DNA of 64,000 nucleotides from SXXZ01 sp041177965 (GTDB lineage: Bacteria; Verrucomicrobiota; Verrucomicrobiia; Limisphaerales; UBA9464), in the NCBI GenBank assembly GCA_041177965.1, contig JBEGWF010000043.1:1-64000 (forward strand), given 5' to 3'. Shown here piece after piece: positions 27,004 through 35,695 of the stretch (the stretch's first letter is position 1; each line of letters opens with the position of its first letter). Position numbers and translations under genes: made by a program. The notes under the pieces were generated by a model. The model did not search any database. It was not told the origin of the DNA and was given only the letters and a program-made list of their open reading frames with translations.

Positions 27004-27618
27004 TCACGGACGGTTCGGATCGGCACCGGCGTAGGCGCTGATCTTGGTCGGAGGAGGCAGCGGGTTGCCTTTGTTGTCGGTCACCGGGGTGGTGACGATC
27101 GCCGTGCTACCCGGAATGTTGATGGTCTTGGCCGTCCTCGCGGAGGTATCCTTCATGGTGCGGCGGGCCTTGGCCAGCGTGACCTCGCCACGAACCTCGG
27201 CCTTCTGGGCCGGGACCAAGCGGTCGGCGGTCGCGAGGATCACCTCGTCCTGACCTTCGGTGGCGAAGGTGGCGGCGGCGACCACGGTGCGGGCCATCTG
27301 GGGAGCGACTTCCAAGCAGGCGGCGACGACGGCCTCGGTGGCCTCGGGCGCCTTGCGGAGCACCGCGCCCACCACGGTGGACAGGGCGTTCGGATGATTC
27401 TTGGCGACAGCAACCACGGCGGCCTTGGCGGTCTCGACGCGATCGGCCTTGTCGGCGGACACCACCATCTTGGCGGCGACGGCCGGCATGTCGATGACCT
27501 TCGAAGCCAGGATCTTCTGGGTCAGAGCCTGCGACTCGGTGGAGGTGAGAGCGAAGGCCGAGGAACCCACCATCAGGGAGGCGGCGCCGATGAGGACGGA
27601 GTGTTTCAGGAGATTCAT
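27004..27618 (-). CDS. Small secreted Ala/Val-rich protein of unknown function
   Basis: A 204-residue protein, family not recognised. The N-terminus is a signal peptide (MNLLKHSVLIGAASLMVGSS, cleavage probable after AFA). The mature part is strongly helical and Ala/Val-rich, with loosely repeated units of about 30 residues (AAKMVVSADKADRVETAKAA; VVAVAKNHPNALSTVVGAVL; APEATEAVVAACLEVAPQMA), reminiscent of helical-hairpin repeats. A Pro-rich tail follows. ATG 27618 was chosen over a TTG six bases upstream because of spacing from the promoter at 27651-27679, which would give a leader of about 25 bases. The promoter suggests substantial expression. It could be a periplasmic or surface structural protein. 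Confidence 0.8.
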   Translation of the reverse strand: MNLLKHSVLIGAASLMVGSSAFALTSTESQALTQKILASKVIDMPAVAAKMVVSADKADRVETAKAAVVAVAKNHPNALSTVVGAVLRKAPEATEAVVAACLEVAPQMARTVVAAATFATEGQDEVILATADRLVPAQKAEVRGEVTLAKARRTMKDTSARTAKTINIPGSTAIVTTPVTDNKGNPLPPPTKISAYAGADPNRP

Positions 27619-27650
27619 ATACAAGGCTCTATGACAAACTTTGTGTGTGG

Positions 27651-27679
27651 AATAAACCGGAACGACCAGACTGCGTCAA
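27651..27679 (-). promoter_or_regulatory. Sigma70-type promoter of the small secreted protein
   Basis: On the minus strand TTGACG (27679-27674) and TTTATT (27656-27651) are separated by exactly 17 bases, the optimal housekeeping-sigma spacing, in a locally A/T-rich stretch. Transcription would start near 27644, about 25 bases before the ATG. Confidence 0.7.
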
Positions 27680-27775
27680 CCCTTTATCTGAAAAAGTTTT
27701 CCACATCGGATTTCGTTCCTTCAAGGCATCCATGGGCTGGATTTCGGACCCCTTTTCGGACCATTTCGACCCCGT

Positions 27776-29140
27776 TCAGGCCGCGCGGCGCTGGGCGGCC
27801 CGGGGCTGCTCCCGTCGCCGGATTCGGGGCGGGATCTCCCGACGGACCACGCGGGCATCGACCTCCACCCCGATCACATCCTCGAGGTCCGGCAATTCGA
27901 AGAGGAGGTCCCGGAACAACTCCTCGGTGAGCGCGCGCAAGGCCCGGGCTCCGGTCTTGCGTCGGGAGGCCATGGCGGCCAACTCGGCGATGGCCTCGTC
28001 GGTGAAGGTCAGCGACACCCCGTCGAGCGCCAGCAGTTTGGCGAACTGACGGGTGAGGGCGTTGCGGGGCCGGGTGAGCACCTCGGCCAGTTGGGGCTCC
28101 GTCAGCTCATCCAGGGCGGTCACCACCGGCAGGCGCCCGATGAACTCCGGAATGAATCCGAAACCCAGGAGGTCTTCGGGCTCCACCCGATGCAGGAGCG
28201 GCACCTCGTCCGGTGAGGGTCCACCGGCGGGGAGCTCAGGAGTGGACACCGGGTCGGCCCTTCGGGATTCGGCCCCGAAACCGATGAAACGGCGGCCGAG
28301 GCGCCGCTCGATGATGCGCTCCATGCCCACGAAGGCCCCGCCGCAGATGAACAGGATCTGGGTGGTGTCGATGCGGATGTATTCCTGCTGGGGGTGCTTG
28401 CGACCCCCTTGCGGAGGCACATTGCAGACCGTCCCCTCGAGGATCTTCAGGAGGCCCTGCTGCACCCCCTCGCCGGAGACGTCGCGGGTGATGGAGACGT
28501 TCTCGGTCTTGCGGGCGATCTTGTCGATCTCGTCGATGTAGACGATGCCCATCTGGGCGCGCCGGACGTCGAAATCGGCGGCCTGGAGCAACCGGAGGAC
28601 GATGTTCTCGACATCCTCGCCCACGTAGCCGGCCTCGGTGATGACCGTGGCGTCGGCGATGGCGAAGGGCACGTCGAGGATCTTCGCCAGGGTCCGGGCC
28701 AGCAGGGTCTTGCCGCAGCCGGTGGGGCCCAGCATCAGGATGTTGCTCTTCTCGATCTCCACGCCGGCCAGATCGTCGCCCACCGCCGACCCCACCGCGG
28801 GATCGGTGCCCGGGTCGGCAGCCCCGGCATCGACCGGGGACGCGGCGGCCATCACGCGCTTGTAGTGATTGTGGACGGCGACGCTGAGGGTGCGCTTGGC
28901 ACGGTCCTGGCCGATGACGTGCTCGTCGAGCCGTCGCTTGATCTCGGAGGGCCTCGGGATCCGGAAGGCGCGAAGCGCCGGACCCTCGACCTCGGCGCGC
29001 GCCTCCTTCTCGAGCACACCGCTGCAGACGCCGACACAGGCGTCGCAGATGTACACGCCGGGGCCCGCGATCAACCGCTTCACCTCGGCCTTCGACTTGC
29101 CGCAGAAGCTGCACATCGTGATCTGGGTCGCACGCGCCAT
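27776..29140 (-). CDS. clpX: ATP-dependent Clp protease ATP-binding subunit ClpX
   Basis: The unfoldase that feeds substrates to ClpP. 454 residues. An N-terminal zinc-binding domain (CSFCGKSKAEVKRLIAGP, then CDACV) is followed by the AAA+ module with Walker A GPTGCGKT, the pore loop GYVGEDVEN, Walker B VYIDEIDKIA, and the RDVSGEGVQQGLLK loop. The IGF loop that docks on ClpP is present (RRFIGFGAE). Two unusual low-complexity inserts are visible: an Ala/Asp/Gly-rich stretch after VHNHYKRV, and a Pro/Ser-rich one after the IGF loop. The C-terminus is Arg-rich. It lies 122 bases downstream of clpP, the usual order. Confidence 0.97.
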   Translation of the reverse strand: MARATQITMCSFCGKSKAEVKRLIAGPGVYICDACVGVCSGVLEKEARAEVEGPALRAFRIPRPSEIKRRLDEHVIGQDRAKRTLSVAVHNHYKRVMAAASPVDAGAADPGTDPAVGSAVGDDLAGVEIEKSNILMLGPTGCGKTLLARTLAKILDVPFAIADATVITEAGYVGEDVENIVLRLLQAADFDVRRAQMGIVYIDEIDKIARKTENVSITRDVSGEGVQQGLLKILEGTVCNVPPQGGRKHPQQEYIRIDTTQILFICGGAFVGMERIIERRLGRRFIGFGAESRRADPVSTPELPAGGPSPDEVPLLHRVEPEDLLGFGFIPEFIGRLPVVTALDELTEPQLAEVLTRPRNALTRQFAKLLALDGVSLTFTDEAIAELAAMASRRKTGARALRALTEELFRDLLFELPDLEDVIGVEVDARVVRREIPPRIRRREQPRAAQRRAA

Positions 29141-29262
29141 GGGGTGAGGATCGACGGAAGGCCGGGAGCCGCAACGGGAAAACGGCCTCCGACAGGTTCG
29201 CCCGGGTCGGGGAAATCCGGCATGCGGTCAGCGCAGCTCCGGGGCGGCAAATCCCGGGGATG

Positions 29263-29892
29263 TCAGGCCTTGGAATCCGGGGTGCCGAGGGCGGGAAGGT
29301 CGCGCCGGCTGGCCACCACCTCGTCGACCAGGCCGAACTGTCGGGCCTCTTCGGACGACATGAAGTTGTCGCGGTCGCAGGCGCGCTCCACCACCTCGTA
29401 GGGTTGGCCGGTATGCTTGGCGAGGATGGTGTTCAGGCGCTCCTTGAGCTTCAGCATGAACTTGACCCGGATCTCAACGTCGCTGGCCTGGCCCTCGGCG
29501 CCTCCGAGCACCTGGTGGATCATGATGTTGGCATTCGGGAGGGCGAAGCGCTTGCCCTTGGTGCCTCCGGCCAGCAGCACCGCCCCCATGCTGGCGGCCT
29601 GGCCGACGCAGTAGGTGTTCACGTCGCAGGTCAGCCATTGCATCGTGTCGTAGATGGCCAGCCCGGCGGTGACGCTGCCGCCCGGGGAGTTGATGTAGAA
29701 GTGGATGTCCTTCTTGGGGTCGGTCATCTGGAGGAAGAGGAACTGAGCCACGATGACGTTGGCGACCATGTCATCGACCGGCGTTCCCAGGAAGATGATC
29801 CGGTCCACCAGGAGGCGGCTGTAGAGGTCGTAGCCCTTCTCTCCGCGGCCGGTCTGCTCGATGACGTAGGGAATGTTGACGAAGTTGCGCAT
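29263..29892 (-). CDS. clpP: ATP-dependent Clp protease proteolytic subunit ClpP
   Basis: Serine protease that forms the tetradecameric chamber used by ClpX. 209 residues. The catalytic triad is readable: Ser in GQAASMGAVL, His in IMIHQVLGG and Asp in DRDNFMSSEEA. YINSPGGSVTAGLAIYDTM is the oxyanion and handle region. The N-terminus MRNFVNIPYVIEQTGRGE is typical, so the ATG at 29892 is secure. No trigger factor gene lies upstream; the divergent neighbour is an MFS transporter. Confidence 0.97.
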   Translation of the reverse strand: MRNFVNIPYVIEQTGRGEKGYDLYSRLLVDRIIFLGTPVDDMVANVIVAQFLFLQMTDPKKDIHFYINSPGGSVTAGLAIYDTMQWLTCDVNTYCVGQAASMGAVLLAGGTKGKRFALPNANIMIHQVLGGAEGQASDVEIRVKFMLKLKERLNTILAKHTGQPYEVVERACDRDNFMSSEEARQFGLVDEVVASRRDLPALGTPDSKA

Positions 29893-30136
29893 GGTCGTTC
29901 TTTCAGCGTCGCATCGTAGGTTTGGCCCCGGGGAGCGTCAAGGAACCCGGTCCGGCGGGGATACGGCGACAGCGCGACGACGCCCGGGATCCTCGCGGGG
30001 CTTTTTCATCGACCCGGAAGACACGCCGACGGCACGATCGGTCCATCGACTCCGGGGGGACCGCCTCCGGGGCCGGAACCCGAACCCCGACGACCTCGAT
30101 CCGCTCCCCGGGGGCCCGAGCGCTCCCGGCATCCCC

Positions 30137-31501
30137 GTGTCCGCCCCCATCGCCCCAACGCTCCAGCTCCGGCACGCCTACGGGTTCGCCGTGTTCAACG
30201 CGCTGTCCTTCCAGGTGGTGCTCGGGGGGCCGATGGTGCTCTACGCCAAGTCGCTGGAGGCCAACGCCACGCTGCTGGGGATCGTGGCCGGGATGATGCC
30301 GCTCCTGACCATCAGCCAGATTCCCGCCGCCGCCCACGTCGACCGGGTGGGCTACAAGCGCTTCGTGGTGTCCGGATGGTCGGCGCGGATCGTCTTCGCC
30401 TTCCTCATGGCCCTGACACCGTTGGCCGGACCGTGGATCGGCCGGGGCGGGCAATTGACCCTCCTGCTGGTCCTGCTGCTGGGCTTCAACCTCTGCCGGG
30501 GCATCGCCAGCAGCGCCTGGCTGCCGTGGATCACGGGACTGGTGCCGCTCGAGCAACGGGGCCGCTACCTCGCCGGCGACCAGGCCTCCTCCAACGGGGC
30601 CAGTCTGGTCTGCTTCCTCATCGTGGCCGGGCTGCTCGGGGCCGGCGGGTTCCTGCCCGCGCCCGCGCAGCCGTGGCAGTTCGCGCTGGCCTTCGGCTTC
30701 AGCGGGATCATGGGGGTGATCAGCCTGCGGTTCCTCCGACGGATGCCCGACACGCCCGTGCCTCCCCACGAGCGCTCCGGGACCGGCCGGGTCCCCTGGG
30801 CGGCCATCGCGTCGCATCCCCCGTTCCGGAGGCTCCTGGAACTGAATGCGGTCTGGTCGCTGGCCTACGGCGGGCTCGCCACCTTCGTCATCGCCTTTCT
30901 GAAAAGCGGGGCCGACCTGCCCGACGGGTCCATCCTCGTGCTGATGGCGGCGCAATTCCTGGGCGGTCTCGGTGCCTACGGATTCGGTGGCCGGCGGCTG
31001 GACCTGCACGGGAGCAAGCCTGCCTTCGGCTTCATCATGCTCGCCGGATGCCTCGTAGCCGCGGGCTGGTTCCTGATGGCGTCCGGGGTCTGGAGGCCCC
31101 GGATGGCGCTGGTCCTGGCCTTCATCGTGCCGCTGGGGCTGCTCAACGCCCTGCATTCGGCGGCCAACAACCGACTGGCCATGGCCATCGTGCCCCGGAT
31201 GGGCCGCAACCATTTCTTCGCCCTGTTCACGGTGGTCTGGCAGGTGACGCTCGGGCTCTCGCCGGTGCTCTGGGGACTGCTGATCGACGGGGTGGGCGAC
31301 TCCCGGACCCGATGGCTGGGAATGGATTGGAACCGCTACAGCCTGTTCTTCGGCCTGGTCGTGCTGAGCTTCCTGGCGGCCTTCCGGGCCAGCCTTCGAC
31401 TCGAGGAACCGCAGGCCGCCCCTGTGGAGACCCTGCTCCGCGATCTCTTCCTCCAGGAGCCCCGCCGGATCTTCACCCGGGCCCTCGGACGGAACGCCTG
31501 A
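30137..31501 (+). CDS. MFS-family transporter
   Basis: A 454-residue integral membrane protein with about twelve hydrophobic segments in the major facilitator pattern, for example AYGFAVFNALSFQVVLGG, LLTISQIPAAAHVDRVGYKR with the loop 2-3 charge pattern, and CLIVAGLLGAGGFL. The fold resembles the MFS branch annotated as VNT/YcaD-like; substrate unknown. The GTG at 30137 was chosen because about 88 upstream in-frame codons encode a polar Arg/Pro-rich stretch without membrane character and overlap clpP. No ATG occurs near the first membrane segment, so the start is moderately certain. Confidence 0.8.
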   Translation: MSAPIAPTLQLRHAYGFAVFNALSFQVVLGGPMVLYAKSLEANATLLGIVAGMMPLLTISQIPAAAHVDRVGYKRFVVSGWSARIVFAFLMALTPLAGPWIGRGGQLTLLLVLLLGFNLCRGIASSAWLPWITGLVPLEQRGRYLAGDQASSNGASLVCFLIVAGLLGAGGFLPAPAQPWQFALAFGFSGIMGVISLRFLRRMPDTPVPPHERSGTGRVPWAAIASHPPFRRLLELNAVWSLAYGGLATFVIAFLKSGADLPDGSILVLMAAQFLGGLGAYGFGGRRLDLHGSKPAFGFIMLAGCLVAAGWFLMASGVWRPRMALVLAFIVPLGLLNALHSAANNRLAMAIVPRMGRNHFFALFTVVWQVTLGLSPVLWGLLIDGVGDSRTRWLGMDWNRYSLFFGLVVLSFLAAFRASLRLEEPQAAPVETLLRDLFLQEPRRIFTRALGRNA

Positions 31502-31678
31502 TCCCCGGATCATCGGCCGATCCGTCGATCCGATCCCGGAAACGGTGGGGCGGCAAGACCGACCGCTCGCACCCGGCACGGGTTTCCCCGGAGACCGAGC
31601 CCTTCTTCAAAACCGCCGCCAAAATCGGGGATTCGCGGGTTGGCATCGTCGGTGCTTCACAAGGACCCGCTGAACATC

Positions 31679-32143
31679 ATGAACCGATCCTTCGCCAACG
31701 ATCCGCTGTGGAGCTCCCTCGTCGAACAATTCCGTGAGGCCTGCGTGTTGCGACGCAACGGCCGCCACGAGGAGTCGGAGCAGCTGCTCCAGACCGAACT
31801 GCCCAACAAGATCGCCGCCTGGTCCAAGCAACCGCTGGCGGTGGGCGTCGACCGGAGGACGGTGCTCGAGAACATGTTCCACGACGAGCAACGCCGGGTC
31901 GAGGAGGCCTTCTTCGTCCAGAAGCTGGTGGCCACGCAGATCGAGGAGCAGCTCCTGCCCAAGCTCTGCTTCATGATCGCCGAGGAGTTGCGGGACGTGG
32001 TCCGTTCCGAGATGCGCGGAGGCAACGACTTCGGGGATCTCCTTTCGCGACGTCGGACCCAGTCGCCCGCGCGTCCGCGGGTCGAGTTCGACGAGCCGCC
32101 CATCCGGATGACGGAGGGCGAACCCCATCTGCAGGCGGCCTGA
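31679..32143 (+). CDS. Small conserved-looking protein of unknown function
   Basis: A 154-residue protein, family not recognised. It is predicted mostly helical (WSSLVEQFREACVLRRNGRH; EESEQLLQTELPNKIAAW; EEAFFVQKLVATQIEEQLLP) with a disordered Arg/Pro-rich tail. The ATG at 31679 (MNRSFANDPLW) is preceded by AAGGA at 31661-31665, an acceptable though slightly distant ribosome-binding site; a TTG start 39 bases upstream is possible. No signal peptide or membrane segment is present. It follows the MFS gene by 177 bases and converges on the YgiQ-type gene. Confidence 0.7.
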   Translation: MNRSFANDPLWSSLVEQFREACVLRRNGRHEESEQLLQTELPNKIAAWSKQPLAVGVDRRTVLENMFHDEQRRVEEAFFVQKLVATQIEEQLLPKLCFMIAEELRDVVRSEMRGGNDFGDLLSRRRTQSPARPRVEFDEPPIRMTEGEPHLQAA

Positions 32144-32268
32144 CCCCGCACAGGCCGCAGAGGCACGACGTGCGCGGCGCACCGGCCCCCGGTTTCCGAT
32201 CCATCCAGGACCTTCAGGCACGGGGGACGTCGCAAGGCGGTCCCCTGGCTCGTTTTCCGTTCCGAGAT

Positions 32269-34083
32269 TCAGTCCACCGTGTCCATCTGGGCACCGGGGC
32301 AGAACTCGGTCGAGGCCATGCGGCGACGGCTGCCGGTCACGCGTGTCTCGTTCACAGGGTTCGGTCGGAGCATCCGCTTCTGACGTTCCCGGTCGCCGGC
32401 CCCCTTCACCACGGGGATGGGCTTGCCGGTGTTGATGTCGAGGCCGGTCACGTACATGGCGGCCGATCCGGTCATGGGCAGCGGGATGAAATCCTGCACC
32501 TGCTGCAGGTTCCACTTCTCCTCCTTGAGGAACTGCTCCACCGCCCCCATCTCCTTCTCGGTGCATCCCGGAAAACTCGAGATGAAGTAGGGCACCAGGT
32601 ACTGCTCCTTGCCGGCCTGCTCGCTCAGGTCGAAGAACTTGTCCATGAACGCCGGGAAGTCGCCGGCCGGCTTGCGCATGCGTCGCAGCACGTCGGGGTT
32701 CATGTGTTCGGGGGCCACCTTCATGTGTCCCGACACGTGGTTCTGGACCAGTTCCTTCATGTACTCCGGGGTCCGCAGGGCGACATCCATGCGGATGCCC
32801 GATTGCACGAAGACGTGCTTCACCCCGGGCTGGGTCCGGGAGCCCTTCAACAGGTCGAGACCGGCCTTCTCGTTGATCTCGAAGACGGGGCAGATCGACG
32901 GCCACAGGCAGCTCGGCCGATGGCACTTCTTGCACTCCTCGGCATGGCCGTTGCGGGCCCCGTAGAGATTGGCGGTGGGTCCGCCCAAGTCGGACACCGT
33001 GCCCCGGAACGTGGGCGACGACGACAACTTGCGGATCTCCTTGAGCACCGAGTCGATGCTGCGGCTGGAGAGGAACTTGCCCTGATGGAACCCGAGTCCA
33101 CAGAAGGTGCATCCACCCGGGCATCCGCGCGACACGATGATGGAGTCCTTGATCGTGGCGAAGCCGGGCACCGGCTCGGTGTAGCTCGGATGCGAGGCCC
33201 GCATGAAGGGGAGCTCGTACAGGGCGTCGAGGTCCGGGCCATCGATGGGGAAGGCCGGGGGCTCCTGCAACAACGCCCGGTTGCCATGCATCTGCACCAG
33301 CCGTCGGCCGCTGTGGGGCGTCTGCTGGGCCTCGACCACCTTGGTCAGGCGCATGAGGTGGGTCTTGTCGGCCTGCAGGTCTTCCCACGAAGGCAGGATC
33401 AGGCAGTCCGACAGGTCGGCCTCGGCTGTCGCCTTGCCGCCCAGGAACAAGGCGGTGCCACGGATGCCCGAGAAATCGCGATTGCCCGCCCGCAGCCGGG
33501 CCACGATCTCGCGGACGGCCGACTCGCCCATGCCATACACGAGCACATCGGCCTTGGCGTCGGCCATGATGGAGGGCTTGAGCTTGTCTTCCCAGTAGTC
33601 GTAGTGGGCCACGCGGCGCATGGAGGCCTCCATGCCGCCCAACACGACGGGCACGCCGGGAAAGGCGCGTCGGGCCATCTGCGAATAGACCACGGCCGCA
33701 TGGTTGGGACGACGTCCGGGAACGCCTCCGGCGCTGTACACGTCGTCCTTCCGGCGATGCCGGGCGGCGGTGTAGTTCGACAGCATGGAGTCGAGGTTGC
33801 CCGCCGTGACCCCCACGAACAGACGGGGCGCTCCCATGCCCTGGATCGACTGGATGTCCTTCCAGTCCGGCTGTGCGATGATGCCCACGCGCAGCCCCAG
33901 GTTCTCGAGCACACGGCCGATCATGGCCGAGCCGAAGGACGGGTGATCGACATAGGCATCACCCGTGAGGATGAGCACATCCAGTTCGGACCACCCCTTG
34001 GCGGTCATTTCCGCACGGGTCATCGGCAGGAATCCGTTGTCGGAACCCTGCGGACCGCGAGCTTTGGCGGGAGTCGAAGCCAT
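32269..34083 (-). CDS. YgiQ-family radical SAM protein
   Basis: A 604-residue protein of the YgiQ (UPF0313) radical SAM family, function unestablished. An N-terminal cobalamin-binding-like domain (DVLILTGDAYVDHPSFG, GMEASMRRVAHYDYW) precedes the radical SAM core with SRGCPGGCTFCGLGFHQGK supplying the CxxxCxxC ligands, and the family block SRSIDSVLKEI. Additional cysteines lie in ECKKCHRPSCLWPSICP. The C-terminus is basic. ATG 34083 (MASTPAKARG) was chosen; a TTG 21 bases upstream is the only longer alternative. The upstream region contains the first repeat array, so its promoter lies within about 70 bases of the start. Confidence 0.9.
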   Translation of the reverse strand: MASTPAKARGPQGSDNGFLPMTRAEMTAKGWSELDVLILTGDAYVDHPSFGSAMIGRVLENLGLRVGIIAQPDWKDIQSIQGMGAPRLFVGVTAGNLDSMLSNYTAARHRRKDDVYSAGGVPGRRPNHAAVVYSQMARRAFPGVPVVLGGMEASMRRVAHYDYWEDKLKPSIMADAKADVLVYGMGESAVREIVARLRAGNRDFSGIRGTALFLGGKATAEADLSDCLILPSWEDLQADKTHLMRLTKVVEAQQTPHSGRRLVQMHGNRALLQEPPAFPIDGPDLDALYELPFMRASHPSYTEPVPGFATIKDSIIVSRGCPGGCTFCGLGFHQGKFLSSRSIDSVLKEIRKLSSSPTFRGTVSDLGGPTANLYGARNGHAEECKKCHRPSCLWPSICPVFEINEKAGLDLLKGSRTQPGVKHVFVQSGIRMDVALRTPEYMKELVQNHVSGHMKVAPEHMNPDVLRRMRKPAGDFPAFMDKFFDLSEQAGKEQYLVPYFISSFPGCTEKEMGAVEQFLKEEKWNLQQVQDFIPLPMTGSAAMYVTGLDINTGKPIPVVKGAGDRERQKRMLRPNPVNETRVTGSRRRMASTEFCPGAQMDTVD

Positions 34084-34153
34084 CGTGCCATGATGAAAAC
34101 CCAACCGCGGCCGGATGGCAATCAGAAGAAGACTGATTTAGTCTGATTCAAAA
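34084..34153 (-). promoter_or_regulatory. A/T-rich upstream region of the YgiQ-type gene
   Basis: The 70 bases between the gene start and the repeat head are A/T-rich compared with surroundings and hold a small inverted repeat AGACT/AGTCT at 34130-34144. Any promoter of the YgiQ-type gene has to be here or in the repeats. No confident -35/-10 pair was found. Confidence 0.35.
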
Positions 34154-34177
34154 GGGGTCGGTCCCGCATATTTACAC
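34154..34177 (+). repeat. 24-nt repeat head, copy A
   Basis: GGGGTCGGTCCC followed by GCATATTTACAC. Identical at 20 of 24 positions to the head at 39904-39927, and like it placed just before a tandem array. The invariant parts are GGGGTC, GTCCC and TTTACAC. Resembles a defined end of a mobile or RAYT-type repeat. Confidence 0.75.
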
Positions 34178-34565
34178 TCCGCGGGGCTGGGCCGTCGCCC
34201 GCAGGGAACCTCGGGGAAGGGTTGCTTTCGTGCTGTGCGCGAGGGGGGATGGGTTGATCGGTTCCAGAGCGGGCTCTGTCCCAACCCCGCTCCGTTCGGA
34301 GGGGGTGTACACTCCGCGGGCCCAGGCCGTCACCCGCAGGGAACCTCGGGGAAGAGTTTGCTTTCGTGCTGCGCGCGAGGGGCTGGGTTGATCGGTTCCA
34401 GAGCGGGCTCTGGCCCAACCCCGCTCCGTTCGGAGGGGGTGTACACTCCGCGGGCCCAGGCCGTCGCCCGCAGGGAAGCTCTGATGGAAGAACTCTCGGC
34501 TCTGTGCGCCCGGGAACAGAGTGTTCGTTTCCAGAGCGGGCTCCGGACCCATCCCGCTCCGTCGA
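34173..34565 (+). repeat. Repeat array A: three tandem copies of about 134 bp
   Basis: Units begin TACACTCCGCGGG at 34173, 34308 and 34442, giving periods of 135 and 134. Copies 1 and 2 differ at only about ten positions; copy 3 has a diverged centre. Each unit contains CCGCAGGGAA, the core TGCTTTCGTGCTG followed by CGCGAGGGG (GTGCGAGGGG variant in copy 1), the self-complementary CCAGAGCGGGCTCTGG, and CTCCGTTCGGAG. The array runs to about ten bases before the degT stop, so it fills the space between degT and the YgiQ-type gene. Open frames across it exist only because the repeat carries no stops. Confidence 0.9.
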
Positions 34566-34575
34566 GGGCCGACCC

Positions 34576-35679
34576 TTACCGGAAGAACCCGCGGATGGCG
34601 GCGATCACCCGATCGACCTGATCGTCGGTGAGTTCGGGATACATCGGCAGGGGCTGGATGCGCCGGCTGACCGCTTCGGCCACCGGATGATCGCCGGGCC
34701 GGCCGCCTTGATCGGCATAGCAGCGCTGGAGGTGCAGCGGCACCGGGTAGTAGATGAGCGTGGGGATGCCCGCCGCCTCGAGGTGCTTTTGAAGGGCATC
34801 GCGCTGGTCGGTCAGCAGGGCGTAGACATGCCAGACATGGGTGTTGCCCGGGGCGACCACCGGAAGCTCGACCGGCAGATCGGCCAGACCGGCCGAGTAC
34901 CGCGCGGCGATCTCGGCGCGGCGCTGGTTCCAACGGGCCAGGTGCGGAAGCTTCACGCGCAGGATGGCGGCCTGAAGCTCATCGAGCCGGGAATTGAACC
35001 CGTGCAGGTCGTGGTAGTAGCGCTTTTCGATGCCGTGGACGCGCAGCATCCGCAGCTTCTTGGCCAGCACCGGATCCTGGGTCAGGCACATGCCGCCGTC
35101 GCCGTCGGCGCCGAGGTTCTTGGTGGGATAGAAGCTGAGGCAGCCGATGCGGCCGATGCCGGCCAGGCCGCGTCCCTGCCAGGTGGCTCCGATGGCCTGG
35201 GCGCAATCCTCGACCAGCGAAAGTCCGTGGCGCTCGCACAGCGGCAGCAGGTCTCCGAGCGGCGCGGCCTGACCGAAGAGGTGGACGGGCAACAACGCCT
35301 TGGTGCGCGGCGTGATTCGCCGGGCGACGTCGGTCGGATCGACGGTGAAGGTGCGGGGATCGATGTCGGCGAACACGACCTTGGCCCCCAACTGATGGAT
35401 GCTCTCGGCCGGGGCGATGTAGGTGAAGGGTGTGGTGATGACCTCGTCACCCGGACCGATGTCGAGGGCCTTGAGGGCCAACGTCAGCGCGTCGGAACCG
35501 GAATTGACCCCGATGCCGTGGGCGGCTCCGCAGAAGGCCGCGACTTCCTGCTCCAGGGCCGTGACATTCGGGCCCAGAATGAAGTGGCCACCGTCGATGA
35601 CTGCGGTGACGGCGCGCAGCAACTCCTCGCGCAACGGCGCGGTCTGCGCCCCGGGATTCAGGAAGGGGATGGGAGTCAT
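34576..35679 (-). CDS. DegT/DnrJ/EryC1/StrS-family aminotransferase
   Basis: A 367-residue PLP-dependent sugar aminotransferase of the DegT/DnrJ/EryC1/StrS family; such enzymes aminate keto-sugar nucleotides for surface polysaccharides. The N-terminal IPFLNPGAQ is typical, GVNSGSDALTLALKAL holds the PLP phosphate site, PVHLFGQ and VEDCAQAIGA follow with the cofactor Asp, and the Schiff-base lysine is in SFYPTKNLGADGDGG. HGFNSRLDELQAAIL and the C-terminal YYPVPLHLQRCY complete the match. It starts 16 bases after cysD, an unusual neighbour. The frame upstream of ATG 35679 is open but overlaps cysD without similarity. Its stop abuts repeat array A. Confidence 0.93.
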   Translation of the reverse strand: MTPIPFLNPGAQTAPLREELLRAVTAVIDGGHFILGPNVTALEQEVAAFCGAAHGIGVNSGSDALTLALKALDIGPGDEVITTPFTYIAPAESIHQLGAKVVFADIDPRTFTVDPTDVARRITPRTKALLPVHLFGQAAPLGDLLPLCERHGLSLVEDCAQAIGATWQGRGLAGIGRIGCLSFYPTKNLGADGDGGMCLTQDPVLAKKLRMLRVHGIEKRYYHDLHGFNSRLDELQAAILRVKLPHLARWNQRRAEIAARYSAGLADLPVELPVVAPGNTHVWHVYALLTDQRDALQKHLEAAGIPTLIYYPVPLHLQRCYADQGGRPGDHPVAEAVSRRIQPLPMYPELTDDQVDRVIAAIRGFFR

Positions 35680-35695
35680 CGGATGGCACGCCGGC

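Noticed and set aside
34235..34621. 128-codon frame across array A
   Set aside because: Encoded by the repeat itself, giving repeated FQSG...PNPAPF segments; follows repeat copies, not a protein family.
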